Both the position numbers and the translations under genes were made by a program. Under the pieces are notes generated by a model, which did no database searches, was not told the DNA's origin, and worked only from the letters and a program-made list of their open reading frames with translations. A stretch of 64,000 nucleotides of DNA, taken from positions 1 through 64,000 of the forward strand of contig JADCGF010000019.1 of NCBI GenBank assembly GCA_020249145.1, read 5' to 3'. The stretch is from Roseomonas sp. Its GTDB lineage: Bacteria > Pseudomonadota > Alphaproteobacteria > Acetobacterales > Acetobacteraceae. The number at the start of each line of letters is the position of its first letter. Positions within the stretch are counted from its first letter, which is position 1. Shown piece by piece: positions 28,210 through 37,532 of this stretch.

Positions 28210-28240
28210 TGCGCCCCGGTGTAACATTTGGAAGTCTGAC

Positions 28241-29134
28241 ATGGAAAAAACCGCCGTCGGCCCTCAGGGCCATCCTTTTGTCGCCCCAGCCCGCGCCTGG
28301 TTTGAGGAATTGCGGGACCGGCTTTGCGCCGCCTTTGAAGCGATTGAGGATGATTTGGCCCAAGGCCCCCATACCGGCCTGCCGCCGGGGCGATTCGCCC
28401 GTACCGCCTGGGAAAGGCCGGAAGGCGGCGGCGGGGTCATGTCCGTCATGAAGGGGCGCGTTTTTGAAAAGGTGGGGGTGAATGTCTCCACGGTGTTTGG
28501 CGAATTCTCCCCCGAATTCCGCAAGCAAATTCCGGGCGCCGAGGAAGACCCGCGCTTTCTGGCGACAGGTGTGTCCCTGGTGGCACATATGCAAAGCCCG
28601 CGCGTGCCGGCGGCCCATATGAATACGCGCTTCATCGTGACCCGGAATGCCTGGTTCGGCGGCGGGGGGGATATCACGCCCATGAAGCCCGAAGCGCCGG
28701 AAGCCCAGGCGGATGCGGCGGATTTCCATGCGGCCTTCAAGGGCGCCTGCGACAAGCATGATGAGACCTATTACCCGCGCTTCAAGAAATGGTGCGATGA
28801 GTATTTCTTTCTGCCCCATCGCGGCGAACCGCGCGGGCTTGGCGGCATATTCTATGATTGGCTGGGTGATCGCACGCCGGGCAAGGGGACCCACGCGGAT
28901 TTCACCTTCACCCGCGATGTCGGGCTGGCCTTCCTGCAAGCCTATCCCGCCATTATCCGCAAACGCATGCATGAAGCCTGGACCGAGGCTGAGCGCGAAC
29001 ACCAGCTGATCCGCCGCGGGCGCTATGTGGAATTCAACCTGCTGCATGACCGCGGCACGATTTTCGGCCTGAAAACCGGGGGCAATGTGGAAGCCATTCT
29101 GATGTCCATGCCGCCGACGGTGAAGTGGCCTTAG
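28241..29134 (+). CDS. hemF: Oxygen-dependent coproporphyrinogen III oxidase
   Basis: A 297-residue enzyme that makes protoporphyrinogen IX from coproporphyrinogen III using O2. Family boxes [40 protein letters not shown] and [20 protein letters not shown] are intact. The ATG at 28241 follows GGAAG by six bases; the longer frame does not match the family. It is divergent from petABC, so haem supply and a major haem-protein complex share a 199-base control region. Confidence 0.96.
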   Translation: MEKTAVGPQGHPFVAPARAWFEELRDRLCAAFEAIEDDLAQGPHTGLPPGRFARTAWERPEGGGGVMSVMKGRVFEKVGVNVSTVFGEFSPEFRKQIPGAEEDPRFLATGVSLVAHMQSPRVPAAHMNTRFIVTRNAWFGGGGDITPMKPEAPEAQADAADFHAAFKGACDKHDETYYPRFKKWCDEYFFLPHRGEPRGLGGIFYDWLGDRTPGKGTHADFTFTRDVGLAFLQAYPAIIRKRMHEAWTEAEREHQLIRRGRYVEFNLLHDRGTIFGLKTGGNVEAILMSMPPTVKWP

Positions 29135-29326
29135 GGCGCTTTATTGTGGCGATCAAAGGTCGGTCGAGGTCAGTTAAACTCCAGACCCTACCGCAGCGAA
29201 AAATCATCAAAAAATTGCCGGAGGACATGGCATTTGGTAGCGAGTGCTTAGGCTTGCGCATCGCCGGAAAGCCCGAACCTTGACTCGCTTGCCGTACTCA
29301 CAGCCCACCCGCAAGGAGAACCCAGC

Positions 29327-30757
29327 ATGGATACCCGCAAGGTTGATGTCGCGATCATCGGTGCCGGCACCGCCGGCTTGAATGCGCGGCGCGAGGTTGA
29401 AAAACAGGGCGGGCGCCCGCTGATGATCGAGGGTGGCGCCTATGGCACAACCTGCGCACGCGTGGGCTGCATGCCCTCCAAGCTGCTGATCGCCGCGGCC
29501 GAGGCGGCCCATGTGATCACAGGCGCGGCGCAATTTGGCCTGCCCGCGACCGCCCGCATTGACGGGGCGGCGGTGATGGCCCGGGTGCAGCGGGAGCGCG
29601 ATCGTTTCGTTGGTTTCGTCGTCGCGGGGACTGAGGCGATCCCGCCAGACCAGCGGCTGCTTGGCCGGGCGCGCTTCACTGGCCCTACCACGCTTGAGGT
29701 GGATGATCACACGCGGGTTGAAGCGCGTGCGGTGGTCGTGGCCACCGGCAGCGCGCCCTTCCTGCCGCCGCCTTTTGACACGGTGGCCGAGCATGTGCTG
29801 ACCAGCGACACGGTCTTTGAATTGCCTGACCTGCCGGAAAGCCTCGCGGTTATTGGCACCGGCGTCATTGCGCTGGAGCTTGGCCAGGCCATGCATCGGC
29901 TGGGTGTGCGGGTTGCCTTCTTTTCGCCTTTCGACGCAGTCGGGCCACTTACCGATCCCGAGGTTGCCCAAGTGGCGCGGCGGGATCTTGCGACTGAGCT
30001 GGACCTGCGGCTTGGGACCGCGATGCTGGCCGCGACGCCTGCCGCCAGTGGCCTGACGCTGCGCTGGCGGGAAGCCGATGGCACTGAGAGGGACGAAATT
30101 TTCACCCATGTCCTGGTCGCCGCTGGTCGGCGCCCGAACATCGCGGGCCTCGGGCTGGAGGCGACCGGTCTGACGCTGGATCAGGCGGGGCTGCCCGTGA
30201 TTGATCCTCAGACGGCGCAATGTGGGGATGGGCCGATCTTCTTCGCCGGCGATGTGGCGGGCCATATCCCCCTGTTGCATGAGGCATCGGACGAGGGGCG
30301 GATTGCCGGCGCGAATGCCGTGGCATGGCCTGGGGTACAGCGTGCGACGCGCCGGGTGCCGCTCGCCATCGCTTTCACCGATCCGCAAATGGCCATGATC
30401 GGCCTGCATTATGATCAGCTTCCCGCCGGGGCCCATGCCATTGGCCAGGTCTCCTTTGAAAATCAGGGCCGTGCCCGCGTGATGGGGCGCAATCAGGGCT
30501 TACTGCGCGTTTATGCCAATGCGCGCGACTGTACGCTGCTTGGTGCGGAGATGTTCGGCCCGGCGGCGGAGCATATGGCGCATCTGCTCGCCTGGTCCGT
30601 GCAGCAGCGGATGACCGTGCCACAGGCACTTTCGATGCCCTTCTATCACCCCGTGCTTGAGGAAGGGCTGCGCACTGCTTTGCGCGATCTGGCCGCCAAG
30701 CTGCGTGTGCTCGGCCAATGCCGGCCTGAGGATATGGGGGATGCGCCCGGGAGCTGA
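29327..30757 (+). CDS. Orphan pyridine nucleotide-disulfide oxidoreductase (dihydrolipoyl dehydrogenase-like)
   Basis: A 476-residue flavoprotein of the Lpd/mercuric reductase family. The FAD motif VAIIGAGTAGLNARREVEKQ is at the N terminus, and the redox pair lies in CARVGCMPSK. The NAD motif SLAVIGTGVIALELGQAM follows, then the FAD site PIFFAGDVAGH. The dimer-interface base HPVLEE keeps the His-Glu spacing of lipoamide dehydrogenase. AAGGAG precedes the start. No E1 or E2 dehydrogenase genes are near, so the electron acceptor is unknown; it could serve another disulfide. It stands alone, 192 bases after hemF. Confidence 0.88.
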   Translation: MDTRKVDVAIIGAGTAGLNARREVEKQGGRPLMIEGGAYGTTCARVGCMPSKLLIAAAEAAHVITGAAQFGLPATARIDGAAVMARVQRERDRFVGFVVAGTEAIPPDQRLLGRARFTGPTTLEVDDHTRVEARAVVVATGSAPFLPPPFDTVAEHVLTSDTVFELPDLPESLAVIGTGVIALELGQAMHRLGVRVAFFSPFDAVGPLTDPEVAQVARRDLATELDLRLGTAMLAATPAASGLTLRWREADGTERDEIFTHVLVAAGRRPNIAGLGLEATGLTLDQAGLPVIDPQTAQCGDGPIFFAGDVAGHIPLLHEASDEGRIAGANAVAWPGVQRATRRVPLAIAFTDPQMAMIGLHYDQLPAGAHAIGQVSFENQGRARVMGRNQGLLRVYANARDCTLLGAEMFGPAAEHMAHLLAWSVQQRMTVPQALSMPFYHPVLEEGLRTALRDLAAKLRVLGQCRPEDMGDAPGS

Positions 30758-30824
30758 GGTGCATCGTTTCGGCACAGCACTCGATCATGTCAATGCGGCG
30801 GGCGGTGAATTTGCCGAGCTTCGG

Positions 30825-32141
30825 TCACGCCTTTCGCTTGCGCGGCCAGCACAGCAAAGCCGACACCGGCAATAGCCACATGATCCGCGCGCCATAGCGC
30901 GGATGCGGCGCGGAAAGCCCGCCGCAGATCAGCGCATTGCCCAGCACCGCCGCCAGCAGGAATAGCGCGAATGCAAGTGCATGCCCCTGCCCGCGCCAGC
31001 CCACCCAGACCAGCAATGGCAGCGCCAATACCACCACCAGCAGATGGAATGGATTGAACGGCATCAGCGCATCCTTCAGCACGCCTTGTGTCTGCCGCGC
31101 CTGATCGAAAGCCGCCAATTCATGGGCCGAAAAACCCTGTTCGATACGCGGGCGCACCGCCATCGCGAAGTGCGCATTGTCCAAGGTGTCGCCTATGCCG
31201 AAACTGCCAAGCTGCGCCAGCATATTCCCGGCCATCGCGCGGGCCACACCAAGTGGGTCAGCGCGGAGTGTCTCAGCCACAATCTGCCCCGCTTCCGGCG
31301 CCAGCTTCATGCCACCCAGAAAGCGCGGCGCCCCTGTCGCATCGCGGTTCACCGGGCTATCCGGCGCCCAGAGGAAATCATTGGCCGGCATGGGCAGCAG
31401 ATCCGTGAAGGCGCAAAGATACCAGCCCGCATCAGGGCAGCGCGCCTTCAGCACCGCGCTTGCCGGGCCATCTTCCTGCAAACGCGCCAGCATAAAAACC
31501 GAGCCATAGGGTGAAAGCGCAACACGCCCATGGCCGATGGCATTGGTGGCAAGCAGCGCGGCCACGGCAATCACCACCGGCAGCACCATCGCCAAAAGCC
31601 GCACCGGCATACGCCACAAGCGCAGCAGCAGCGCGACAACACATAACCCAAGCGCCAGCGGCAAATGCGCAAGGTGTGCCGCAATACCGAGTGCCACCAG
31701 CGCCACCAGATAGCCTCGTTCAAAGCGTGTCAGCGCACCACCACCAAAGCCCAGCAGGAACAAGCCCAAGACAACAATCGGCGCGAAAACATCAGGCATC
31801 AGCAGCGCGGCGCTGAAGGGGGCCGCGGTTGCCAGTGCGGCAAAGGCGCAAAGCCCGATATGCCAAAGCGGCTTCGCATCGCCGCGCATCACACGCTGCG
31901 TCAGCCACAACAGATGGGACAGGATCAGGCCCTGCGCGATCACTGGCCCCCAAAGGCTGATGCGCCAATGAAAGGCATGCAGGAATGGCCCATAGATAAA
32001 AGGCTTGTCCCACAACATCAGCGGCCCGAGCGTTTGATGCAGAAAGCCGCCGCTATCGCTGAACAGCAGCGGGTAACCGTTGAAGAAGGCGGGCCAGATC
32101 AACAATAAGGCCCCGGTCAATACCGCCGCGCCGACCCTCAC
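30825..32141 (-). CDS. Polytopic membrane protein of unknown function
   Basis: A 438-residue integral membrane protein with about ten hydrophobic stretches, a large loop between about residues 225 and 330, and a basic C-terminal tail PRKRKA. The beginning, LLIWPAFFNGYPLLFSDSGG with an Asp near a membrane segment, resembles GT-C-type glycosyltransferases, but I cannot place it in a named family. It overlaps the moaE stop by four bases (ATGA) and so is the last gene of the uvrC-pgsA-moaD-moaE unit, although a molybdopterin link is not implied by sequence. Confidence 0.7.
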   Translation of the reverse strand: MRVGAAVLTGALLLIWPAFFNGYPLLFSDSGGFLHQTLGPLMLWDKPFIYGPFLHAFHWRISLWGPVIAQGLILSHLLWLTQRVMRGDAKPLWHIGLCAFAALATAAPFSAALLMPDVFAPIVVLGLFLLGFGGGALTRFERGYLVALVALGIAAHLAHLPLALGLCVVALLLRLWRMPVRLLAMVLPVVIAVAALLATNAIGHGRVALSPYGSVFMLARLQEDGPASAVLKARCPDAGWYLCAFTDLLPMPANDFLWAPDSPVNRDATGAPRFLGGMKLAPEAGQIVAETLRADPLGVARAMAGNMLAQLGSFGIGDTLDNAHFAMAVRPRIEQGFSAHELAAFDQARQTQGVLKDALMPFNPFHLLVVVLALPLLVWVGWRGQGHALAFALFLLAAVLGNALICGGLSAPHPRYGARIMWLLPVSALLCWPRKRKA

Positions 32142-32596
32142 CCCTGTTTCGCCGACCAGCGCGCAGCGGCGGCGTCATCCTCATCCTTTGCAGCCACCCA
32201 GCGCGCCGCGCCATCCGCAAATTCCTCGCGCTTCCAGAAGGGCGCCTTAGTCTTGAGCCAATCAATCAGAAAAGCGCAGGCTTCCAGCGCGGCGGCACGA
32301 TGCGCAGAAGCTGTCAGCACCAGCACAATCGGCTCTCCGGGCAATATCCGGCCCATGCGATGGATCACGGTGCAGCCAGTCAGCGGCCAGCGCGCCTCAG
32401 CCTCGGCGGCGATGCGGCCAAGGGCGCGTTCCGTCATGCCGGGATAATGTTCCAGCACCAGCGCGCTCAGGCCATCATCGCCACGGCAGACGCCCAAAAA
32501 GCTGGCCACACCACCAACATCAATCCGGCCCGCGGTCAGCGCCGCGCTTTCCGCCGCCATGTCAAACAGCGCTTCCTGCACCAGAATGCGCGCCAT
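32138..32596 (-). CDS. moaE: Molybdopterin synthase catalytic subunit MoaE
   Basis: A 152-residue MoaE. EHYPGMTERALGRIAAEAEA, the IHRMGRILPGE core and the catalytic Lys cluster KTKAPFWKREEF match the family. It takes sulfur from the MoaD C-terminal thiocarboxylate to convert precursor Z to molybdopterin. It begins three bases after moaD and its stop overlaps the membrane protein start. The C terminus runs about ten residues past the typical end. Confidence 0.95.
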   Translation of the reverse strand: MARILVQEALFDMAAESAALTAGRIDVGGVASFLGVCRGDDGLSALVLEHYPGMTERALGRIAAEAEARWPLTGCTVIHRMGRILPGEPIVLVLTASAHRAAALEACAFLIDWLKTKAPFWKREEFADGAARWVAAKDEDDAAAARWSAKQG

Positions 32597-32599
32597 GGC

Positions 32600-32851
32600 T
32601 CAGCCCCCGGTCACGGGCGGGAAGAAGGCAATCTCATCGCCGGCGGCCACGGGATGATCCGGGGTGGCGAAATCCTGATTGACGGCAGCGCGCACCTGCT
32701 TGGCATCGGCGAAGGCCGCCGCATGGCCGGGGCTGCGGGTCGCGAGCCAATCACGCAAGCCCGCCACATCGCGCACCTCGGGCGGTGGCGCCACGTCTTC
32801 TTCCGCAACGCCGATCTTTTGGCGCAGCCAGGCGAAATAAAGGACCCGCAT
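32600..32851 (-). CDS. moaD: Molybdopterin synthase sulfur carrier MoaD
   Basis: An 83-residue ubiquitin-like protein ending in the diagnostic Gly-Gly (IAFFPPVTGG), which is thiocarboxylated and donates sulfur to MoaE. The opening VLYFAWLRQKIGVAEEDV is a MoaD signature. It is located six bases after the Pro-rich lipoprotein gene and three before moaE. Confidence 0.95.
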   Translation of the reverse strand: MRVLYFAWLRQKIGVAEEDVAPPPEVRDVAGLRDWLATRSPGHAAAFADAKQVRAAVNQDFATPDHPVAAGDEIAFFPPVTGG

Positions 32852-32857
32852 GGCGTT

Positions 32858-33427
32858 TCAGCGCGGTGTGGGCACCGAGGTGATGCGCCCGCCCGGCCCG
32901 ATAATCGTGGTGGTGCCGCCATCACGCACTGCTATGCCGCCGCCCGCCGTGCCGGGCTGGTTGAAGACCTGCGTGCGGTCATTGCCGCCGGCGACAATCC
33001 CGGCTGGCTGGCCAGGCGTGGCGGGAATCACGCTGCCTTCAACCCGCGGGGGCGGCGCGGATGGCATGGCGGAAGGTGTTGCGGCCGGCGGCGAAGGCGC
33101 ACGCGGCGGCACGGATGCCATGGGCGGTGGGGTAGAACTGCTGGCACGCGGTGTCACGCGCAACGGCGGCGGTGGCGGGGGCAGACGCAGCGCATCATCC
33201 GGCGTCATTTGCGTGGCGGGCGTCGCGGGCGCGCGCATCGCCGCATAATCCAGATTTTCCGTGCGCAACACTTCAGCGCTTGTGTCCCCGCTGGTCACGC
33301 GCCGCAGCGTCAGGCTATCCACGGAAGGGATGGCAGCATTCCGACTGGTATTCCAGCTTGGCTGCCAATTCGGCCCACAGCCCTGCAGCGCCAGCATTCC
33401 CCCAATCAGCAAAACAGAATGTCGCAT
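32858..33427 (-). CDS. Proline-rich lipoprotein of unknown function
   Basis: A 189-residue predicted lipoprotein. The start MRHSVLLIGGMLALQGC gives a short signal with lipobox LQGC at Cys17; the open frame extends 18 codons further but without a signal. The centre is low-complexity, with a PPPPPP run and repeated PSAPP-like and PATP tracts, and the C terminus GGIAVRDGGTTTIIGPGGRI is glycine-rich. It is probably envelope-anchored. No family is recognised. It sits between pgsA and moaD in an otherwise conserved gene order. Confidence 0.65.
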   Translation of the reverse strand: MRHSVLLIGGMLALQGCGPNWQPSWNTSRNAAIPSVDSLTLRRVTSGDTSAEVLRTENLDYAAMRAPATPATQMTPDDALRLPPPPPPLRVTPRASSSTPPPMASVPPRAPSPPAATPSAMPSAPPPRVEGSVIPATPGQPAGIVAGGNDRTQVFNQPGTAGGGIAVRDGGTTTIIGPGGRITSVPTPR

Positions 33428-33477
33428 GGCTTTCCCCGCCTCTTTCTTGCTTAAGATGCGCTGCCCAGGGTTGAGAC

Positions 33478-34095
33478 TCAAGACTGCCCTGGCGGTTTCA
33501 CCGATTCATCGCGCCTGGAAGGCGTTTCCGCCTGCACGAGGCTCAGCCCCGCGCGCAAATAATCCCAGCCGGTAATCAGCGTCAGCACCGCCGCCGCCCA
33601 AAGCATGCCCTCGCCAATCAGCGAAACCGGCAAAAAACCAAGCCCGATCACCGGCGCGCCGCTATCGCCCGCGAGCAAAGTGCCAAGCGCGCCCATCTGA
33701 AACCCGGTCTTCCATTTCGCGAGTGGCGTCACCGGCAGGCCGATACGCAATTCGGCCAGGAATTCCCGCAGGCCCGAGACCAGGATTTCGCGCAGCATAA
33801 TGACAATGGCGGGAAACAGCCCTGCCTCGGAAAGCCGCCCATAACCTGCCAGCAGCATCAGCGCCGCGCCAACCAAAAGCTTATCTGCAATCGGGTCCAG
33901 CATGCGGCCAAAGCCGGAAACGGCGCCGCGTTCGCGCGCGATCTTGCCATCGAAGTAATCCGTGATGGCGGCGAGCGAAAACACAATGCAGGCGGCCATA
34001 TCCGCCTGCGGCGTATTGATCGAAGCCAGCACCACCAGCAGCGGTATGGCAGCGATGCGTGAAAGCGTCAGCAGATTTGGCAGGTCGGTCGGCAT
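33478..34095 (-). CDS. pgsA: CDP-diacylglycerol-glycerol-3-phosphate 3-phosphatidyltransferase
   Basis: A 205-residue inner-membrane enzyme that makes phosphatidylglycerophosphate, the first committed step of phosphatidylglycerol and cardiolipin synthesis. The CDP-alcohol transferase motif is complete: DYFDGKIAR, then GRMLDPIADKL with all three metal-binding Asp. The start at 34095, giving MPTDLPNLLTLSRI, follows AAGGGAAGGGA. The pgpA gene for the next step is at 42494, in another operon. It is 53 bases downstream of uvrC. Confidence 0.95.
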   Translation of the reverse strand: MPTDLPNLLTLSRIAAIPLLVVLASINTPQADMAACIVFSLAAITDYFDGKIARERGAVSGFGRMLDPIADKLLVGAALMLLAGYGRLSEAGLFPAIVIMLREILVSGLREFLAELRIGLPVTPLAKWKTGFQMGALGTLLAGDSGAPVIGLGFLPVSLIGEGMLWAAAVLTLITGWDYLRAGLSLVQAETPSRRDESVKPPGQS

Positions 34096-34148
34096 TTCCC
34101 TTCCCTTAACCCGGAACGCAGCCTTTTGGCACCCTTGTGCAGCAATAT

Positions 34149-36035
34149 TCAGCCAAGCGCCGCATTCGGGTGGAAATGATCGTGAATCCGCCTGGCCAAG
34201 GCGGGCCCCACACCCGGGCATGCTTCCAAATCCGCCAGCCCCGCCTGCCGCACCCCGCGGGCCGAGCCGAAATGGTTCAGCAATTTGCGCTTCATCGCTG
34301 CCCCCACGCCCGGCACATCATCCAATTCAGACCGGGTCAGCGCCTTGGACCGCCCGGCGCGATGCGCCGAAATGGCGAAGCGATGCGCCTCATCCCGCAG
34401 GCGCTGCATATAGAACAGCACCGGGTCGCGCAGGGGTAGCTGGAAGGCTTCGCGACCCGCCATGTGGAACCATTCGCGCCCAGCATCGCGGTCCGGCCCC
34501 TTGGCCACCGCGACCAGCGGCAGATCATCCAGGCCAAGGCCCGCCATGATTTCCCGCGCGGCGGAAAGCTGGCCGCCGCCGCCATCTATCAGCACCAGAT
34601 CGGGCCAATCTTCGCCGGCGCGGGCGGGGTCTTCGCGGAGCGCCCGGCCAAAGCGGCGTTCAAACACTTCGCGCATCATGGCGAAATCATCATTGGTGGC
34701 GGCGGTCTTGATGGCGAATTTCCGGTAGCCCTGCTTCATGAAGCCGGCAGGCCCCGCCACCACCATAACGCCATAGGCATTGGCGCCCTGGATGTGGCTA
34801 TTGTCGTAAACCTCGATCCGATCCGGTGCGCCAGGCAGGCCGAAAAGACTTGCCGTGCCTTCCAGTAGCGCCGCCTGAGCCGTGCCTTCCGCCATGCGCC
34901 GTTCCAGGGCTTCCCGCGCATTGGTCGCGGCATGTTCCAAGGCTTCGTGTTTCTCACCGCGCTGGGGCCGGCGCAATTCCACGCGCCGCCCGGCCTTGAT
35001 GGCCAAGGCTTCCGCAATCAGCGCCGCTTCGGGGGGATCGTGGGAGAGCAGCAGCAAAGGCGGCGGGAGCAAATCCTCATAAAGCTGGCCGAGGAAGGCG
35101 CCCATCACCTCCTCAGCGCTTTGGTCCTGCTTGGCGTGGCTCAGGAAAAAGGCGCGGTTGCCGTTATTGCGCCCGCCGCGGAAGAAAAATACCTGCACGC
35201 AGCTTTGCCCCGCCGCCTGATGCAAAGCGATCACATCCGCATCGCCCATGCCATCCAGATTGACGCGATCCTTGCCCTGAATATGCGTGAGCCCCCGGAT
35301 ACGGTCCCTAAGCGCGGCTGCGCGTTCAAATTGCAAATCAGCCGCCGCTGCTTCCATTTCTGTGGCAAGGCGCTTTTGGATGGAAGGTGTTTCGCCAGAC
35401 AGGAACTGCTTCGCTTCCGCCACCAGCGCGGCGTAATCGGCTTGCGAAATGCGGTCCACGCAGGGCGCGGCGCAGCGCTTGATTTGAAACAGCAGGCAAG
35501 GCCGCGTGCGGGTATCAAAAACCGTATCCCGGCAGGATCGCAGCAGGAACACGCGCTGAAGTGCATTGATGGTCTGGTTCACCGCCCAGACGGACGCAAA
35601 AGGCCCCCAATAGGATGCGCCCTTCCGTCTTTCCCCGCGATGCTTGGCGATTTGCGGGAAGGGGTGATCTTCCGTGATGACCAGCCATGGATAGGATTTG
35701 TCATCCCGGAGCACGATGTTGAAACGCGGCCGGAAGCGCTTGATGAAATTGGCTTCCAAAAGCAGGGCCTCGGCCTCGGACGCGGTAGTCACCACTTCAA
35801 GCGACCGGGTTTCAAACACCATGCGCCTGAGGCGTTCCGGCAGGCGGCCAAGCTGGGTATAGGAAGCGACGCGCTTTCTGAGTGACCGCGCCTTGCCGAC
35901 GTAAAGCGCCTCTCCCTTCTCATCCAGCATGCGATAGACGCCGGGGGAGGTCGGCAGCGTGGGCAGGGCCGCTTCCAGCACCGCCAGACCCTGGAAGGAG
36001 GGGCTTTCCGGGGCGGGGGGCGGCGTTTCGGTCAT
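34149..36035 (-). CDS. uvrC: UvrABC excinuclease subunit C
   Basis: A 628-residue UvrC, the nuclease that makes both incisions in nucleotide excision repair. The N-terminal GIY-YIG domain has [20 protein letters not shown]. Four cysteines follow in SCRDTVF, RPCLLF and RCAAPC, as expected for the iron-sulfur site. A UVR domain for UvrB contact is present near residues 220-255. The RNase H-like domain shows [13 protein letters not shown], and paired helix-hairpin-helix motifs end the protein. It heads the uvrC-pgsA-lipoprotein-moaD-moaE series. Confidence 0.97.
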   Translation of the reverse strand: MTETPPPAPESPSFQGLAVLEAALPTLPTSPGVYRMLDEKGEALYVGKARSLRKRVASYTQLGRLPERLRRMVFETRSLEVVTTASEAEALLLEANFIKRFRPRFNIVLRDDKSYPWLVITEDHPFPQIAKHRGERRKGASYWGPFASVWAVNQTINALQRVFLLRSCRDTVFDTRTRPCLLFQIKRCAAPCVDRISQADYAALVAEAKQFLSGETPSIQKRLATEMEAAAADLQFERAAALRDRIRGLTHIQGKDRVNLDGMGDADVIALHQAAGQSCVQVFFFRGGRNNGNRAFFLSHAKQDQSAEEVMGAFLGQLYEDLLPPPLLLLSHDPPEAALIAEALAIKAGRRVELRRPQRGEKHEALEHAATNAREALERRMAEGTAQAALLEGTASLFGLPGAPDRIEVYDNSHIQGANAYGVMVVAGPAGFMKQGYRKFAIKTAATNDDFAMMREVFERRFGRALREDPARAGEDWPDLVLIDGGGGQLSAAREIMAGLGLDDLPLVAVAKGPDRDAGREWFHMAGREAFQLPLRDPVLFYMQRLRDEAHRFAISAHRAGRSKALTRSELDDVPGVGAAMKRKLLNHFGSARGVRQAGLADLEACPGVGPALARRIHDHFHPNAALG

Positions 36036-36060
36036 GGTTCTTGGCTTATGGCAAAAGGGG

Positions 36061-36320
36061 GACGAATTTGTCCACGAAACTTGTGGATAAACCTGTGGGA
36101 AGCCGCCAAGACAATTCGGTTAAAGCTATGTTACATAATGATTCTGAGCCATTGTCCGGTTCTGTAGCGGCCCGGCTGTAACAAATTAACTATCTGTTTT
36201 AGTTGGATTTTATCCTGAGTCGCAATCCCGCTTTGCCGTCAAGGGGGGATTTTCCGATCACCCGCAAAAAGCTTTTGGACGCGGTTTTTGGGCGGTGGAC
36301 AATCCGCAGCGCCGGTGATG
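36061..36320. other. AT-richer intergenic region with DnaA box (possible origin or DnaA target)
   Basis: The gap between uvrC and folB holds TTGTGGATAA at 36081-36090, the exact reverse complement of the DnaA box TTATCCACAA. Weaker matches are TTGTCCACG at 36068-36076 and the complement of TTGTCCACC at 36294-36302. Two AT-rich stretches lie at about 36118-36145 and 36178-36215, unusual in this GC-rich DNA. No gene is seen here. An origin, a DnaA-regulated promoter for uvrC, or chance are all possible. Confidence 0.25.
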
Positions 36321-36713
36321 TCAAAATCGTGATCTTTCAATGACAACGCCGACGTTGATGCTACCGGGCATCGCGTCCGGCTTAGTCACCCCCACCCTCA
36401 CCTGCCGTATACGGGTGTCTTCCAGCAGGCTGATGGCGATGCGCTCGGCCAGGGTTTCAGCAAGGCGCACATGGGCGGAAGTGGCAATAAGCCGCGCGGT
36501 TTCGGCTGCCGCCGCATAGTCCACCACGCGGGAAAGCCGATCCGGCCCTTCGGCTGCGGGGGCTTCCTGGTCTTCCACCGCCAGTTCCAGGTCCAGGATC
36601 ACGCGCTGCGGGCGGGTTTCCTCATGCGCATAGACGCCAAGAAGGGCCTGGACTTCCAGGTTGCGTACAAAAACCAGCCGCAGCCCGGCCGCGGCATTGG
36701 GGGCGAAGCTCAT
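36321..36713 (-). CDS. folB: Dihydroneopterin aldolase
   Basis: A 130-residue FolB/FolX-type enzyme for the folate pathway, cleaving dihydroneopterin to hydroxymethyl-dihydropterin and glycolaldehyde. LLGVYAHEETRPQRVILDLE holds the conserved Glu, and VGVTKPDAMPG holds the catalytic Lys. The ATG at 36713 overlaps the TGA of the SDR gene (ATGA), so the two are translationally coupled. Confidence 0.93.
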   Translation of the reverse strand: MSFAPNAAAGLRLVFVRNLEVQALLGVYAHEETRPQRVILDLELAVEDQEAPAAEGPDRLSRVVDYAAAAETARLIATSAHVRLAETLAERIAISLLEDTRIRQVRVGVTKPDAMPGSINVGVVIERSRF

Positions 36714-37480
36714 TCCAAGGGTTCCTGCCCGAAGGAGGGTGACCATTGCAAATGCTGCCCGCCATCAAGCGCGATCATCTGCCCTGTCATGGACGGGAGT
36801 GACAGGATCGCCATGAGCGCCCGCGCCACTTCTGCCGGGCTGGTTGGCCGTGAAAGCGGCGTCGCTTGCGCCTGCCGGTCAAAATGTTCTTGGGATTGGC
36901 GGGGGCTGGGCAAGGCAGGGCCTGGCCCGATCGCATTCACCCGAATGCGCGGGGCGAGGGCCAGAGCCAGGCTTTGCGTCAGCGCCCAAAGCCCCGCCTT
37001 GGACACGGTGTAGGAGACGAAATGCGGCGTCAGCGACCAGACGCGCTGATCCAGCATATTCACAACCAAGCCCTGCGCGGCATCCGGCAGCGCCTTGGCG
37101 AAGCCCTGCGTCAGCACAAACGGCGCGCGTAGATTGGGCTCCATATGCCGATCCCAGGACTCGCGCGTCGCATCCTGCCATTCATCGCGTTCGAAGGTGG
37201 AGGCGTTATTCACCAGCACCCCGAGCGAGCCGAGCGCCTTGCTGGCTTCCGGGATCAGTCGCGCCACCTCCGCTTCCTGGCCGAGTTCGGCGCGCAGCGT
37301 GATGGCGCGGCGGCCCAGGGCGCGGATCTCGGTCGCCGTCGCCTCGGCATCTTCAACACTCGCGGCATAATGAATGGCGACATCAAAGCCGGCCTCAGCA
37401 AGCGCGAGCGCCATGGCGCGGCCAAGCCGCTTGCCGGCGCCCGTGACCAGCGCGGCGGGGGGGATATTGGAGGGGATCAT
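36710..37480 (-). CDS. Pteridine reductase-like SDR oxidoreductase
   Basis: A 256-residue short-chain dehydrogenase/reductase. The cofactor loop TGAGKRLGRAMALALAEAGF, the NNAS motif, and YTVSKAGL with catalytic Tyr and Lys are present. The GAGKRLGR loop and the VNMLDQ segment resemble pteridine reductase/FolM-type SDRs, which reduce dihydropterins or dihydrofolate with NADPH. The coupling to folB supports that role. The frame remains open far upstream, but that part overlaps the BrnTA genes and does not resemble an SDR. No clear Shine-Dalgarno is present before 37480. Confidence 0.85.
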   Translation of the reverse strand: MIPSNIPPAALVTGAGKRLGRAMALALAEAGFDVAIHYAASVEDAEATATEIRALGRRAITLRAELGQEAEVARLIPEASKALGSLGVLVNNASTFERDEWQDATRESWDRHMEPNLRAPFVLTQGFAKALPDAAQGLVVNMLDQRVWSLTPHFVSYTVSKAGLWALTQSLALALAPRIRVNAIGPGPALPSPRQSQEHFDRQAQATPLSRPTSPAEVARALMAILSLPSMTGQMIALDGGQHLQWSPSFGQEPLE

Positions 37481-37532
37481 GGGCGGGGTGATAGCCCGAA
37501 GGACGGCGGCTGGTAAGGCTTGTAACGGCATA

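Noticed and set aside
29207..30436. Long minus-strand open frame opposite the flavoprotein gene
   Set aside because: Antisense shadow with no recognisable motif or start signal.
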